This document shows, piece after piece, positions 11,799 through 21,347 of a stretch of 64,000 nucleotides of DNA; within the stretch, counting starts at the first letter, position 1, and every line of letters begins with the position of its first letter. The position numbers were made by a program, and so were the translations under genes. This DNA is from Ramlibacter ginsenosidimutans (GTDB lineage: Bacteria; Pseudomonadota; Gammaproteobacteria; Burkholderiales; Burkholderiaceae_C): assembly GCF_016654015.1 (NCBI RefSeq), contig NZ_JAEPWM010000002.1:248001-312000 (forward strand). Reading direction: 5' to 3'. A model generated the notes under the pieces. It saw only the letters and a program-made list of their open reading frames with translations. It was not told the origin of the DNA and did no database searches.

Positions 11799-13115
11799 GT
11801 GGCAACCGCTGCCCAGATCGCGAAGACCGGCAAGTTCGGCGACCTGCGTCGCCGGCTCGTCTTCCTGCTGCTCGCCCTGGTCGTGTACCGGATCGGCGCG
11901 CACATCCCCGTGCCCGGCATCAACCCGGACCAGCTCGCACAGCTGTTCAAGGGCCAGCAGGGTGGCATCCTGAGCCTGTTCAACATGTTCTCGGGCGGGG
12001 CGCTGTCGCGCTTCACGGTATTCGCGCTGGGCATCATGCCGTACATCTCGGCGTCCATCATCATGCAGCTGCTCACGTACGTGCTGCCGTCGATGGAACA
12101 GCTGAAGAAGGAAGGCGAAGCCGGGCGGCGCAAGATCACCCAGTACACCCGCTACGGGACCCTGGGCCTGGCGCTGTTCCAGTCGCTGGGCATCGCCATG
12201 GCGCTGGAAGGCTCGGCCGGCCTGGTGCTGAACCCCGGTTTCGCGTTCCGCATCAACGCAGTGGTGAGCCTCACGGCCGGCACCATGTTCCTGATGTGGC
12301 TGGGTGAGCAGATCACCGAACGCGGCCTGGGCAACGGCATCTCGATCCTGATCTTCGCCGGCATCGCCGCGGGCCTGCCGAACGGAATCGGCGGACTGCT
12401 GGAGCTGGTGCGCACGGGGGCCATGGGTCCGCTCGTGGCGATCTTCATCGTCGCGGTCGTGATGCTGGTGACCTACTTCGTGGTGTTCGTGGAGCGGGGC
12501 CAGCGCAAGATCCTGGTCAACTACGCGCGCCGCCAGGTGGGCAACAAGGTCTACGGAGGCCAGTCCTCGCACCTGCCGCTGAAGCTGAACATGGCCGGGG
12601 TGATCCCGCCGATCTTCGCGTCGTCGATCATCCTGCTGCCGGCGACGGTGGTCGGCTGGTTCGCGACCGGTGATTCCATGCGCTGGCTGAAGGACATTGC
12701 GAGCACGCTGAGCCCCGGCCAGCCGATCTATGTCATGCTTTATGCCGCTGCGATCGTCTTCTTCTGCTTCTTCTACACGGCCCTGGTGTTCAACAGCCGG
12801 GAGACCGCGGACAACCTGAAGAAGAGCGGCGCGTTCGTCCCGGGCATCCGTCCGGGCGAGCAGACCGCGAAGTACATCGACAAGATCCTGGCGCGGCTCA
12901 CGCTGGCGGGTGCGTTCTACATCACCTTCGTGTGCCTGCTGCCGGAGTTCCTGATCCTGAAGTACAACGTCCCGTTCTACTTCGGCGGAACCTCGCTGCT
13001 GATCATCGTGGTGGTCACGATGGACTTCATGGCCCAGGTGCAGAACTACCTGATGAGCCAGCAGTACGAATCATTGTTGAAGAAAGCGAACTTCAAGACG
13101 TCCCTCGGTGGTTGA
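11799..13115 (+). CDS. secY: preprotein translocase channel subunit SecY
   Basis: 438 residues, the central pore of the SecYEG inner-membrane translocon with ten predicted transmembrane helices. The first cytoplasmic segment is followed by [16 protein letters not shown], the plug region, and [17 protein letters not shown]; the basic cytoplasmic loop [16 protein letters not shown] contacts SecA and the ribosome. Translation begins at GTG 11799. It lies in its usual place between rplO and infA. Confidence 0.98.
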   Translation: MATAAQIAKTGKFGDLRRRLVFLLLALVVYRIGAHIPVPGINPDQLAQLFKGQQGGILSLFNMFSGGALSRFTVFALGIMPYISASIIMQLLTYVLPSMEQLKKEGEAGRRKITQYTRYGTLGLALFQSLGIAMALEGSAGLVLNPGFAFRINAVVSLTAGTMFLMWLGEQITERGLGNGISILIFAGIAAGLPNGIGGLLELVRTGAMGPLVAIFIVAVVMLVTYFVVFVERGQRKILVNYARRQVGNKVYGGQSSHLPLKLNMAGVIPPIFASSIILLPATVVGWFATGDSMRWLKDIASTLSPGQPIYVMLYAAAIVFFCFFYTALVFNSRETADNLKKSGAFVPGIRPGEQTAKYIDKILARLTLAGAFYITFVCLLPEFLILKYNVPFYFGGTSLLIIVVVTMDFMAQVQNYLMSQQYESLLKKANFKTSLGG

Positions 13116-13117
13116 TT

Positions 13118-13336
13118 GTGTCGAAGGATGATGTCATCCAGATGCACGGTGAGGTGATCGAAAACCTTCCCAATGCAACCTTCCGGGTGAAGCTGGAAAA
13201 CGGGCACGTGGTGCTCGGACATATATCGGGAAAGATGCGGATGCACTACATCCGCATCCTCCCAGGTGACAGGGTCACCGTGGAATTGACGCCCTACGAC
13301 TTGTCGCGGGCACGGATCGTGTTTAGGGCCAAGTGA
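13118..13336 (+). CDS. infA: translation initiation factor IF-1
   Basis: 72-residue S1/OB-fold factor that occupies the ribosomal A site during initiation. Begins with GTG at 13118, two bases after the secY stop: [20 protein letters not shown], ending [16 protein letters not shown]. Many betaproteobacteria have infA here, between secY and rpmJ. The GTG start and 2-base spacing suggest coupling to secY. Confidence 0.96.
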   Translation: MSKDDVIQMHGEVIENLPNATFRVKLENGHVVLGHISGKMRMHYIRILPGDRVTVELTPYDLSRARIVFRAK

Positions 13337-13380
13337 TCGGGCACCCCTGACCAAGGCAGAAGGATTTAGGAGAAAAGCAA

Positions 13381-13494
13381 ATGAGAGTTTCGGCTTCCGT
13401 CAAGAAGATCTGCCGCAACTGCAAGATCATCCGCCGCAAGGGCGTGGTCCGCGTGATCTGCACCGATCCGCGGCACAAGCAGCGCCAGGGCTGA
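13381..13494 (+). CDS. rpmJ: 50S ribosomal protein L36 (zinc form)
   Basis: A 37-residue protein starting [20 protein letters not shown] and ending [10 protein letters not shown]. Cysteines 11, 14, 27 and His32 make the zinc site of the C+ type L36. A good ribosome-binding site (TTTAGGAGAA) lies just upstream. It binds 23S rRNA near the peptidyl-transferase-proximal region. Confidence 0.97.
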   Translation: MRVSASVKKICRNCKIIRRKGVVRVICTDPRHKQRQG

Positions 13495-13527
13495 TCGTCC
13501 GGGCTGATAGAGATTTAGAGGAACGAC

Positions 13528-13893
13528 ATGGCACGTATTGCTGGCATCAACATTCCGCCGCACCAACACGCCGAGATCGGCCTGACGGCGATCTTCGGCA
13601 TCGGCCGCACGCGCGCGCGCAAGATCTGCGAAGCCACGGGCATCGCCTATTCCAAGAAGGTGAAGGACCTGACCGACGCCGACCTGGAAAAGATCCGCGA
13701 CCAGATCGCCCAGTTCACCATCGAGGGTGACCTGCGCCGCGAGACGACGATGAACATCAAGCGTCTGATGGACATCGGCTGCTACCGCGGTTTCCGCCAT
13801 CGTCGCGGCCTGCCCATGCGTGGCCAGCGCACCCGCACCAACGCCCGCACCCGCAAGGGTCCGCGCAAGGCTGCGCAGGCGCTGAAGAAATAA
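13528..13893 (+). CDS. rpsM: 30S ribosomal protein S13
   Basis: 121 residues. Head protein of the 30S subunit, contacting the P-site tRNA and the 50S subunit. Family signatures [20 protein letters not shown], the [22 protein letters not shown] block and a basic C-terminal tail ending LKK. First gene of the alpha-operon part, 33 bases after rpmJ. Confidence 0.98.
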   Translation: MARIAGINIPPHQHAEIGLTAIFGIGRTRARKICEATGIAYSKKVKDLTDADLEKIRDQIAQFTIEGDLRRETTMNIKRLMDIGCYRGFRHRRGLPMRGQRTRTNARTRKGPRKAAQALKK

Positions 13894-13973
13894 GGCTAAG
13901 TGCCAGGGGTCGGACCCGGTAGCGCACAGCGCGACGGCTCGGACCTCTCATATCAAACGGAAAGAGATAAGAC

Positions 13974-14378
13974 ATGGCCAAGGCTCCTGCCAACAACGCT
14001 GCGCAGCGCGTGCGCAAGAAGGTCCGCAAGAACGTGAACGACGGCGTCTGCCACGTGCACGCGTCCTTCAACAACACGATCATCACGATCACCGATCGCC
14101 AGGGCAACGCACTGTCCTGGGCGTCCTCCGGTGGCCAGGGCTTCAAGGGCTCGCGCAAGTCCACGCCGTTTGCCGCGCAGGTCGCGAGCGAAGTGGCCGG
14201 ACGCGCTGCCATGGAGCAGGGGATCAAGAACCTGGACGTCGAGATCCGTGGCCCCGGCCCGGGTCGCGAGTCCTCGGTGCGTGCGCTCGCCGCGCTGGGC
14301 ATCCGGATCAACTCGATCTCGGACGTCACGCCGGTGCCGCACAACGGCTGCCGCCCGCAAAAGCGTCGCCGCATCTGA
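13974..14378 (+). CDS. rpsK: 30S ribosomal protein S11
   Basis: 134 residues forming the 30S platform near the Shine-Dalgarno helix. Contains [20 protein letters not shown] and the C-terminal [20 protein letters not shown]. An 80-base gap separates it from rpsM. Confidence 0.98.
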   Translation: MAKAPANNAAQRVRKKVRKNVNDGVCHVHASFNNTIITITDRQGNALSWASSGGQGFKGSRKSTPFAAQVASEVAGRAAMEQGIKNLDVEIRGPGPGRESSVRALAALGIRINSISDVTPVPHNGCRPQKRRRI

Positions 14379-14521
14379 GCGCTAATCAGAGGTGGCCGGG
14401 CAAGCGCGCTGAGCGCTCCTTGGTCCGGCACCTGGTCATTAGCTAAGCCCACCGCCGGCGGCGCACGCGCAGCCGGCTCCCGCGGCAACAGGCCGCGGTA
14501 GTCATTTGAAGGAAAGAGAAA
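14379..14521 (+). promoter_or_regulatory. structured rpsK-rpsD intergenic leader
   Basis: This 143-base gap inside the alpha operon can form a long imperfect hairpin: positions 14390-14404 pair with 14419-14433, and inside it AGCGC/GCGCT form the tip. A second inverted pair of CCGCGG sits at 14480-14485 and 14493-14498. S4 autoregulates the alpha operon in E. coli from a leader at a different place (before S13), so an S4-binding site here is only a possibility. Confidence 0.4.
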
Positions 14522-15145
14522 GTGGCACGTTATCTCGGCCCCAAGGCCAAACTCTCCCGCCGTGAAGGCACCGACCTGTTCCTGAAGAGCGCCCGCCGCT
14601 CGATCCAGGACAAGGCCAAGTTCGACTCCAAGCCCGGCCAGCATGGCCGCACCTCGGGCCAGCGCACCAGCGACTTCGGCCTGCAGCTGCGCGAAAAGCA
14701 GAAGGTCAAGCGCATGTACGGCGTGCTGGAGCGCCAGTTCCGCCGCTACTTCGAGGAAGCCGACCGCCGCAAGGGCAACACCGGCGCCAACCTGCTGTTC
14801 CTGCTGGAGTCCCGCCTGGACAACGTCGTGTACCGCATGGGCTTCGGCTCCACGCGCGCGGAAGCCCGCCAGCTGGTGAGCCACAAGGCCATCACGGTGA
14901 ATGGCAAGCCGCTGAACATTCCGTCGTACCAGGTGAAGGCCGGTGACGTGATCGCCGTGCGCGACAAGTCCAAGAAGCAGAACCGCGTCGTCGAGGCCCT
15001 GCAGCTGGCCACGCAAGTGGGCATCCCGGGCTGGATCGAAGTCAACGTCGAAAAGGCCGAAGGCACCTTCAAGAAGGTTCCGGACCGCGACGAGTTCGGC
15101 GCCGACATCAAGGAAGCGCTGATCGTCGAACTGTATTCCCGCTAA
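14522..15145 (+). CDS. rpsD: 30S ribosomal protein S4
   Basis: 207 residues. Primary 16S rRNA binder that starts 30S assembly and, in enterics, represses alpha-operon translation. Starts with GTG at 14522 after GAAGGAAAGAGAA. Has the N-terminal [19 protein letters not shown] and the S4 RNA-binding domain [20 protein letters not shown]. It lacks the zinc cysteines of some S4 forms. Precedes rpoA in the usual order. Confidence 0.98.
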   Translation: MARYLGPKAKLSRREGTDLFLKSARRSIQDKAKFDSKPGQHGRTSGQRTSDFGLQLREKQKVKRMYGVLERQFRRYFEEADRRKGNTGANLLFLLESRLDNVVYRMGFGSTRAEARQLVSHKAITVNGKPLNIPSYQVKAGDVIAVRDKSKKQNRVVEALQLATQVGIPGWIEVNVEKAEGTFKKVPDRDEFGADIKEALIVELYSR

Positions 15146-15220
15146 CGCGGGCGGGAGCCGCCCGCGTGGGCCGGCTCCGCGCGAGTTTTTAGTTCCCTGG
15201 CGTCGGGCACGGTGCCAGGG
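15145..15220 (+). promoter_or_regulatory. tandem hairpins between rpsD and rpoA
   Basis: A perfect 10-bp stem with a 3-base loop starts in the rpsD stop codon (15145-15154 with 15158-15167). It is followed by a T5 run at 15186-15190 and then a second stem, CCCTGGC 15195-15201 with GCCAGGG 15214-15220. The arrangement could attenuate transcription or stabilise a processing site, setting rpoA output apart from rpsD. The distance from the first stem to the T run (18 bases) is too long for a classic terminator. Confidence 0.4.
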
Positions 15221-15271
15221 CCCCAGCCTTACCGGTGTAACGAGCCGGGGGTATTGAGAGGAAAGTCCTGC

Positions 15272-16261
15272 ATGCAAACCAACCTGCTGAAACCCAAATC
15301 CATCAACGTGGAACAGCTTGGCACGAACCGCGCCAAGGTGACCCTCGAGCCGTTCGAGCGTGGCTACGGCCACACGCTGGGCAACGCGCTGCGCCGGGTC
15401 CTGCTCTCGTCGATGCTGGGTTATGCGGCGACCGAGGTGACCATCGCCGGCGTCCTGCACGAGTACTCGTCGATCGACGGCGTGCAGGAAGACGTGGTGG
15501 GCATCCTGCTGAACCTCAAGGGCGTGGTGTTCAAGCTCCACAACCGCGATGAAGTGACCCTGTCGCTGCGCAAGGACGGCGAAGGCGTCGTCACGGCCGC
15601 CGACATCCAGACCCCGCATGACGTCGAGATCATCAATCCCGACCACGTGATCGCCACGCTGTCGCAAGGCGGCAAGATCGACATGCAGATCAAGGTGGAG
15701 AAGGGCCGCGGCTATGTCCCCGGCAACGTGCGCCGCTACGGCGACGAGCCCACCAAGTCCATCGGCCGCATCGTGCTGGACGCGTCGTTCTCGCCCGTCA
15801 GGCGCGTGAGCTACACCGTGGAAAGCGCGCGCGTCGAGCAGCGTACCGACCTGGACAAGCTGGTGATGGAGATCGAGACCAACGGTGCGATCACCGCGGA
15901 AGACGCCGTGCGCGCCTCCGCGAAGATCCTCGTCGAACAGCTCGCCGTCTTCGCGCAGCTGGAAGGCTCCGAACTGGCCGCCTTCGACCAGCCGGTGCAG
16001 CGCTCGTCGCAGCAGTTCGACCCGATCCTGCTGCGCCCGGTCGACGAACTCGAACTGACTGTGCGTTCCGCGAACTGCCTGAAGGCCGAGAACATCTATT
16101 ACATCGGTGACCTGATCCAGCGCACCGAGAACGAGCTGCTCAAGACCCCCAACCTGGGTCGCAAGTCGCTCAACGAGATCAAGGAAGTCCTGGCTTCCCG
16201 CGGTCTCACGCTGGGCATGAAGCTCGAGTCCTGGCCGCCTGCTGGCCTGGACAAGCGTTAA
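15272..16261 (+). CDS. rpoA: RNA polymerase alpha subunit
   Basis: 329 residues: N-terminal dimerisation and assembly domain ([21 protein letters not shown]) and the C-terminal domain that contacts UP elements and activators ([33 protein letters not shown]). The start [17 protein letters not shown] at 15272 gives the usual length and follows GAGAGGAAAG. Standard alpha-operon order rpsD-rpoA-rplQ. Confidence 0.98.
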   Translation: MQTNLLKPKSINVEQLGTNRAKVTLEPFERGYGHTLGNALRRVLLSSMLGYAATEVTIAGVLHEYSSIDGVQEDVVGILLNLKGVVFKLHNRDEVTLSLRKDGEGVVTAADIQTPHDVEIINPDHVIATLSQGGKIDMQIKVEKGRGYVPGNVRRYGDEPTKSIGRIVLDASFSPVRRVSYTVESARVEQRTDLDKLVMEIETNGAITAEDAVRASAKILVEQLAVFAQLEGSELAAFDQPVQRSSQQFDPILLRPVDELELTVRSANCLKAENIYYIGDLIQRTENELLKTPNLGRKSLNEIKEVLASRGLTLGMKLESWPPAGLDKR

Positions 16262-16329
16262 TTCGAAACCTCAATGGTGAACTGGCAGTACCTGACACGG
16301 CTGCCTTTAGATAAGGAAAGGAACACACC

Positions 16330-16725
16330 ATGCGTCACGGACACGGCCTCCGCAAACTGAACCGCACCAGCGAGCACCGCCTCGCGATGCTGCGCAACAT
16401 GATGGTCTCGCTGCTCCAGCACGAAGCCATCAAGACCACGGTCCCCAAGGCCAAGGAACTGCGTCGCGTCGTCGAACCGATGATCACGCTGGCCAAGGAA
16501 CCCAGCCTGGCGAACAAGCGCCTGGCGTTCGACCGCCTGCGCGATCGGGATATCGTCTCCAAGCTGTTCAACGAACTTGGCCCGCGCTACCAGACGCGCC
16601 CGGGCGGCTACACGCGCATCCTGAAGATGGGCTTCCGCGTCGGCGACAACGCGCCGATGGCGCTGGTCGAACTGGTGGACCGTCCCGAGCCCACCGAAGC
16701 GGCCGGTGACCAGGCCGCCGAATAA
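16330..16725 (+). CDS. rplQ: 50S ribosomal protein L17
   Basis: 131 residues. Beginning [20 protein letters not shown], with the [25 protein letters not shown] core. It surrounds the exit-tunnel side of 50S. The last protein gene of the alpha operon. Ends nine bases before the initiator tRNA, so tRNA and operon may share a transcript. Confidence 0.98.
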   Translation: MRHGHGLRKLNRTSEHRLAMLRNMMVSLLQHEAIKTTVPKAKELRRVVEPMITLAKEPSLANKRLAFDRLRDRDIVSKLFNELGPRYQTRPGGYTRILKMGFRVGDNAPMALVELVDRPEPTEAAGDQAAE

Positions 16726-16733
16726 GAATCTGA

Positions 16734-16810
<77 letters not shown>

Positions 16811-16814
16811 ATTC

Positions 16815-16842
16815 AAACGCCCGGTTTTCACCGGGCGTTTTT
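16815..16842 (+). terminator. intrinsic terminator of the alpha operon/tRNA
   Basis: Stem CGCCCGG (16818-16824) and CCGGGCG (16831-16837) with loop TTTTCA and a T5 run; the flanking A and T bases extend the stem. Confidence 0.9.
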
Positions 16843-16862
16843 CTTTGGGGCGGTGGAAACGA

Positions 16863-17783
16863 TCAGGCCTGCTGGTCCGCGGCGACCGCTTCGCGCAAGG
16901 TGTCCCGCAGCCAGATGTGCGCAGGGTCCGCGTGTGTGCGCGGATGCCACGCCATGGAGACGCTGAAACCCGGAACCTCGCAAGGCGGGGACAGCACTGC
17001 CAGGCTTGCGTTCCAGCGCCGGGCCAGCCGCGCCGGGACCGTGGCAACCAGGTCGGAGGCTTCGACCAAGGCCGGCACCAGCAGGAAGCTGTTCACGGAC
17101 ACCTGCACTGTGCGGCTGCGGCCCAGGGCTGCGAGCACGTCGTCGACTGCCCCGACGAACCCACCGCCCGCCGGCGAAACCATCGCGTGCGAGAGGGAGC
17201 AGAAGGTGTCGAGGTCCAGCGGCCGCGCCGCCGCCGGATGGTCCTTGCGCAGCACGCAGAGGAAAGTCTCTTCGTAGAGCTTGCGGGCATGCAAGGCCGG
17301 CGGGACCGCGCCCGGCGTGGCCAGCAGCAAATCGAGCTCGCCCGCGGCGAGTTGCTCGGTGACCGAGCGCAGGTCCACTGCATGCATGGCCAACTGGCAG
17401 TGAGGGGCCAGCGTTTGCAGCCGGGTCGCCAGCGGCGTGGTGGCGATGCTGTGGATGGCGTCGGTTGCGGCGATGCGCAAGCGCTCGCGCGCGGTGAGCG
17501 GATCGAAACCGCGGCTGCTTGCAAGGAGGCCTGAGACGCCCGCCAGCACCTCCCGTAGCGGCTCACGCAGCGCCTCCGCGCGCGCGGTGAGCGTCATGCC
17601 GCGCGCAGTCGACGGCACGAGCAGTGGATCGCCGAACGCATCGCGCAGCTGCCTGAGCTGGGCTGACAGTGCCGGCTGCGACAGGCCCAGCCGGGCGGCC
17701 GCCCGCGTGACATGGCGCTCGGCCAGCAACACGTCGAGGGACAGCAGCAGGTTCAGGTCCAGGCGTGCAGGAAGCCGCTCCAT
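16863..17783 (-). CDS. LysR-family transcriptional regulator
   Basis: 306 residues. Winged helix-turn-helix at about residues 8-67 ([20 protein letters not shown], then [11 protein letters not shown]), followed by a periplasmic-binding-like effector domain of the NodD/LinR subgroup. It is divergent from an SDR/quinone-reductase pair, and a LysR usually controls its divergent neighbour, so those are the likely targets. The inducer cannot be told. C-terminus ends AADQQA close to the alpha-operon terminator. Confidence 0.9.
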   Translation of the reverse strand: MERLPARLDLNLLLSLDVLLAERHVTRAAARLGLSQPALSAQLRQLRDAFGDPLLVPSTARGMTLTARAEALREPLREVLAGVSGLLASSRGFDPLTARERLRIAATDAIHSIATTPLATRLQTLAPHCQLAMHAVDLRSVTEQLAAGELDLLLATPGAVPPALHARKLYEETFLCVLRKDHPAAARPLDLDTFCSLSHAMVSPAGGGFVGAVDDVLAALGRSRTVQVSVNSFLLVPALVEASDLVATVPARLARRWNASLAVLSPPCEVPGFSVSMAWHPRTHADPAHIWLRDTLREAVAADQQA

Positions 17784-17798
17784 AGAAGCCTTGGATTG

Positions 17799-17826
17799 TT
17801 CGTATAACGAGCATCCATTTTACGAA
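17799..17826. promoter_or_regulatory. candidate LysR operator
   Basis: TTCGTA (17799-17804) and TACGAA (17821-17826) form a perfect inverted repeat in the divergent promoter region, and a smaller dyad TCGT-ATA-ACGA overlaps its left half. LysR proteins typically bind such interrupted dyads between themselves and their target. Confidence 0.4.
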
Positions 17827-17882
17827 TTGATCACGCGCACCCACACTTCCTGCATCCCATCCACTTCGCATCAGAGGCCTTC

Positions 17883-18605
17883 ATGTCACTCGCACAACAA
17901 CGCATCCTCATCATTGGCGGCTCCAGCGGCATGGGCCTGGCCAGCGCCCAGCAACTGGTCCGCGCCGGCGCCGACGTCTTCATTGCCGGCCGCGACGCGG
18001 CGCGCCTGCAGGCGGCCGTCCAGTCGCTGGGGGGCAAGGCGGCCGGCATCGCGGCCGACTGCACCGATCCGAAATCGCTGGCGGCCCTGATGGCCCGCGT
18101 CGGCCGCCTGGATCACCTGGTGCTCGCCGCTGGCGGAACGGCGGCCTGGGGCCCCTTCGCCCACACCACGCCTGAGGCGCTGCGCCGTGCCTTCGACACC
18201 AAGCTGCTCGGCTACTGGCAATCGCTGCAAGCGGCGTTGCCTATCCTGCGCAAGGACGGCTCCGTGGTGATGCTCACGGGCGCTGCGTCCCGGGTCGCCA
18301 TGAATGGCACCGCCGGCTTGGCGGCCATCAACGGCGGCATCACGCAAATGGCCCAGACGCTGGCGCGCGAACTGGCGCCGCTGCGCGTGAACGTGATTTC
18401 GCCCGGCCTCGTCGACACGCCGGCGTACGACGGCATGCCGGCAGAGGCCAAGGCCGGCATGTTCGCCGGCGCTGCCAAATCGCTGCCGGTGGGCCGCGTG
18501 GGCCGCAGCGAAGACATCGCCGCCGCGGTCGAACTGCTGCTTGCGAACACCTTCGCCACCGGCGTGCTGCTCGACATCGACGGCGGCGCGCGGATGCCCT
18601 TGTGA
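17883..18605 (+). CDS. SDR-family protein with atypical active site
   Basis: 240 residues of the short-chain dehydrogenase fold: cofactor loop GGSSGMG (12-18), a strand ending LVLAAGG (79-85), and the ISPGLVDTP segment. The catalytic serine is kept (Ser136 in TGAAS), but in the alignment the Tyr of YxxxK falls on Leu146 and the Lys on Asn150 (GLAAINGG). Several SDR subfamilies show this loss, so the fold may bind cofactor without the standard chemistry. It is followed by a flavodoxin-fold reductase and faces a LysR regulator. Confidence 0.85.
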   Translation: MSLAQQRILIIGGSSGMGLASAQQLVRAGADVFIAGRDAARLQAAVQSLGGKAAGIAADCTDPKSLAALMARVGRLDHLVLAAGGTAAWGPFAHTTPEALRRAFDTKLLGYWQSLQAALPILRKDGSVVMLTGAASRVAMNGTAGLAAINGGITQMAQTLARELAPLRVNVISPGLVDTPAYDGMPAEAKAGMFAGAAKSLPVGRVGRSEDIAAAVELLLANTFATGVLLDIDGGARMPL

Positions 18606-18616
18606 GTCGGCCAGGC

Positions 18617-19285
18617 ATGAAGATCTTCATCGTCCTCGCCCATCCCGAGCCCCGCAGCTTCAACGGCGCGCTGTTCGACACGGCCGTCGACACCCTGCGC
18701 GGTGCCGGCCACGAGGTGGCCACCAGCGACCTCTATCGCATGGGCTTCGATCCGGTTTCCAGCCGGCGCAACTTCACGACCGTGCACGACCCGGACTACC
18801 TGAAGCTGCAGGCGGAGGAACTGCATGCCAGCGAGCACGCCGGCTTCGCTCCCGAGGTGGAGGCGGAGCTCGCAAAGATGGAAGCCGCCGACCTGATGAT
18901 CTGGCAGTTCCCGCTCTGGTGGTTCGGCCTGCCCGCGATCCTCAAAGGCTGGGTGGACCGCGTGTTCGCGATGGGCCGGACCTACGGCGGCGGCCACATC
19001 TACGAAACGGGCAAGTTCCGCGGCCGGCGCGCCCTGCTGTCGCTGACTACCGGCGGCCCGCAGCCCGCGTACGAGCGCGGCGGCTTCAACGGCGACCTCG
19101 ACGCGATCCTGCGGCCCATCCAGCGTGGCATGCTGGCGTTCGAGGGTTACTCGGTGCTGGCGCCGCAGGTGCACTTCGGTGCTGCGCGCGTCGACGCTGC
19201 CCAGCGCAAAGCGTGGCTCGATGCCTGGGCGCGGCGGCTGCGCGCCATCGAGCGCGAACAGCCGATCGAGGTCGGGACCTATTGA
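18617..19285 (+). CDS. NAD(P)H quinone oxidoreductase, flavodoxin fold
   Basis: 222 residues of the MdaB/NQO1-type family: MKIFIVLAHPEPRSFNGAL binds the FMN/FAD phosphate, and IWQFPLWWFGLPAILKGWVDRVF is the classic flavin-binding block of these enzymes. They perform two-electron reduction of quinones or similar electrophiles. ATG 18617 is chosen because the family starts MKI; a GTG at 18602 overlapping the upstream stop would add five residues. Probably co-transcribed with the SDR gene. Confidence 0.88.
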   Translation: MKIFIVLAHPEPRSFNGALFDTAVDTLRGAGHEVATSDLYRMGFDPVSSRRNFTTVHDPDYLKLQAEELHASEHAGFAPEVEAELAKMEAADLMIWQFPLWWFGLPAILKGWVDRVFAMGRTYGGGHIYETGKFRGRRALLSLTTGGPQPAYERGGFNGDLDAILRPIQRGMLAFEGYSVLAPQVHFGAARVDAAQRKAWLDAWARRLRAIEREQPIEVGTY

Positions 19286-19331
19286 AAGGAATGCTCGTTG
19301 CTGGGAAGACCGGGAAAGTCCCTCGCGGGCT

Positions 19332-21347
19332 TCAGGTCGGATGGCGGATGCGCAGGCTGGGTCGTGGCACGGCGCGATAGGGGCGGGTGTCGCCGGCATC
19401 GTCGAACGCACGCTCCAACTGGCGCAGCGCGGCAACGAGCGTGAGCAGTTCCCGGACCTGCTTCGCATTGAGGGGGATTTCCGAAGGCCACGGCTTCACG
19501 TGGTTGGGATCCCGCCGCAGCGGAGCTTCCTTCTCCGCATCCCGGATCTGGGGGACTAGCGGTTCCGTATGCCGGTCGAGATCGACTGCCTTCCCGAAAT
19601 TCTCCATCCGGTCGCGCAGCGCGACCAGCAGGGTGTTGAACCGGACCCAGCGATGCTCCCGCCAGCCCCTGGCTTGGTGATCGACGAACTTGCGGATGAA
19701 GTCTTCGGCTGCGGGCTTGCCGTACTTCTCGCCGAGCCGCCGGATCTTCTCCGCGCTCATCCTGATGTTGACGCCGCCTTCTCCGGGATCGAGATAGATG
19801 CGAACCACCCGGTCGCGCACGCCGGGCATGCGCATCATCGTGCTGTCATTCCAGTGCCAGGTGGTCTTCCAGATACTCACCAGGAAGGCAAAGAGCCGCC
19901 ATGTGGATTCCTCCGGCGCGTGGTCCCAGCGGTCGCCGCGCCCGCTGGTGTGGAACCTCGGAAGCCAGACGTGGCGCGCCGAGCCCCGGTCGCGCGTGTT
20001 GAGCGAAATGCCGAACGTCGGCCACATCGGCAGGAAGCTGTCGAACAGGTGGATGGGGAAGTTGGAACAGAGTCCGCCATCGGACATCCAGCATCGCTCG
20101 ATGCTGCGCCGTGAGTGGTCGACCGCGTGCAAAGGCACCGCGGAGATCAGGAGCGGAAAGCTCATGGCCAGGCGCGCGGCCACGACGATGGGCATGTCCT
20201 CGATGGGCAGTTCCAGCAGGTCCGCGTAATCGCCGCCCGCCGGCGGATCCAGGCTGCTGCGCGGCGCGTACGGCGTGGAAACGGCGGCCAGGTAGCGCAC
20301 GAGTTCCGCCGGGAAATACCGCTCCAGTTCCTCTGTCCGAAAGAAGAGCCGCCCCATGTCCTCCTCTTCGTCCAGCGGGAAGCGGTACGGGCGCCCTTGC
20401 GAGAGGTTGCTCGAATACACCTCGAGGTTGATGGACCGTGCGCGCTGGTCCGTTCTCTGGAAGCCCAGCATCTGGCCCGGCGAGCCGGGCGCGTTCCAGA
20501 GATCGCGGAAGGTGAGGGGTTGATCGCTGGATGGGTCGCGGCCGGCCACCTTCTGGATCGACACATGGAGGAAGGCGGCAAGATCCAGCGACTTCGGTTT
20601 GTCCGGATCCCAGCCCCGGCACAAGCCGAAGCCGTTGGGAACGACACTGCGCGTGAAGTCCTGGACGACGCCGGAGAGCACGCCGCCCACCACGGCAATC
20701 CCCACCGCCAGCAGTGCGGCGGCGATCCAGGACAGCCCCGTGAAGGAGCAGGTGAACCAATTCAGCCAGGCCGGCCAGGCCGGCGAACCCGGCCCGGCCC
20801 ACGAACGCGCGCATTCGAGCACCGAGAGCAACGGGCCGACCAGCACGATCGCGAGCAGGACGACCGCCAGCAGGATCACGCGACGACGGTACTGGTGGAC
20901 CGCTTCCCGCAATCCCGCAGCCGCGTACCGCACGCCGCTCTTGTTGTTCAGCGTGGAGAGGAAAATCTGGAACAGCCTGCGGGTGCCGGGCTGCGGCTGG
21001 AATAGTCGCTCGAGCTGGGTTCGCCCCTTGCGCACGGCGGCGAGCTTCTCGGGCAGTGCGTCGAGCTCCTTGAAACCTTCGCCGCTGCCGTGACGCCGCC
21101 GGTACTCCGCGGCCGCCGCGAGGGCGGCGGCGAAAGCGCCGATGGAACTGCCGCCGATGCTCTGGAACCGGTACTGGCGTGCGAGTTCGACGACCGCCGA
21201 CGCGTAGATGATGCCGCTGGTGACGCCGCCCTCCATCACGACGTCGCAGAAGCGGTCGGCCGGCGCGTCCATCCAGTCGCCCGGCGCGCCTGCGGCGTTC
21301 GCGCCGTCCGCGCCAGCGGCCGCTTCCTGCTCCCCTGTCTCGGTCAT
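19332..21347 (-). CDS. patatin-like phospholipase with membrane segments
   Basis: 671 residues. The N-terminal patatin core has the oxyanion loop MEGGVTSGIIYAS (38-50), the nucleophile elbow GSSIG (66-70, Ser68), and the catalytic-dyad aspartate in MSDGGLCSNF (Asp423). Patatins hydrolyse acyl chains from membrane lipids. The long insert between the two catalytic parts contains two hydrophobic helices (about 157-176 and 206-227) that should anchor it to a membrane; this is unlike small soluble patatins. The ATG at 21347 overlaps the peroxidase stop (ATGA). An open frame extends 77 codons further upstream but over the peroxidase gene. Confidence 0.85.
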   Translation of the reverse strand: MTETGEQEAAAGADGANAAGAPGDWMDAPADRFCDVVMEGGVTSGIIYASAVVELARQYRFQSIGGSSIGAFAAALAAAAEYRRRHGSGEGFKELDALPEKLAAVRKGRTQLERLFQPQPGTRRLFQIFLSTLNNKSGVRYAAAGLREAVHQYRRRVILLAVVLLAIVLVGPLLSVLECARSWAGPGSPAWPAWLNWFTCSFTGLSWIAAALLAVGIAVVGGVLSGVVQDFTRSVVPNGFGLCRGWDPDKPKSLDLAAFLHVSIQKVAGRDPSSDQPLTFRDLWNAPGSPGQMLGFQRTDQRARSINLEVYSSNLSQGRPYRFPLDEEEDMGRLFFRTEELERYFPAELVRYLAAVSTPYAPRSSLDPPAGGDYADLLELPIEDMPIVVAARLAMSFPLLISAVPLHAVDHSRRSIERCWMSDGGLCSNFPIHLFDSFLPMWPTFGISLNTRDRGSARHVWLPRFHTSGRGDRWDHAPEESTWRLFAFLVSIWKTTWHWNDSTMMRMPGVRDRVVRIYLDPGEGGVNIRMSAEKIRRLGEKYGKPAAEDFIRKFVDHQARGWREHRWVRFNTLLVALRDRMENFGKAVDLDRHTEPLVPQIRDAEKEAPLRRDPNHVKPWPSEIPLNAKQVRELLTLVAALRQLERAFDDAGDTRPYRAVPRPSLRIRHPT

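Noticed and set aside
13757..15667. 636-codon minus-strand frame opposite rpsM to rpoA.
   Set aside because: Opposite strand of highly conserved ribosomal genes.
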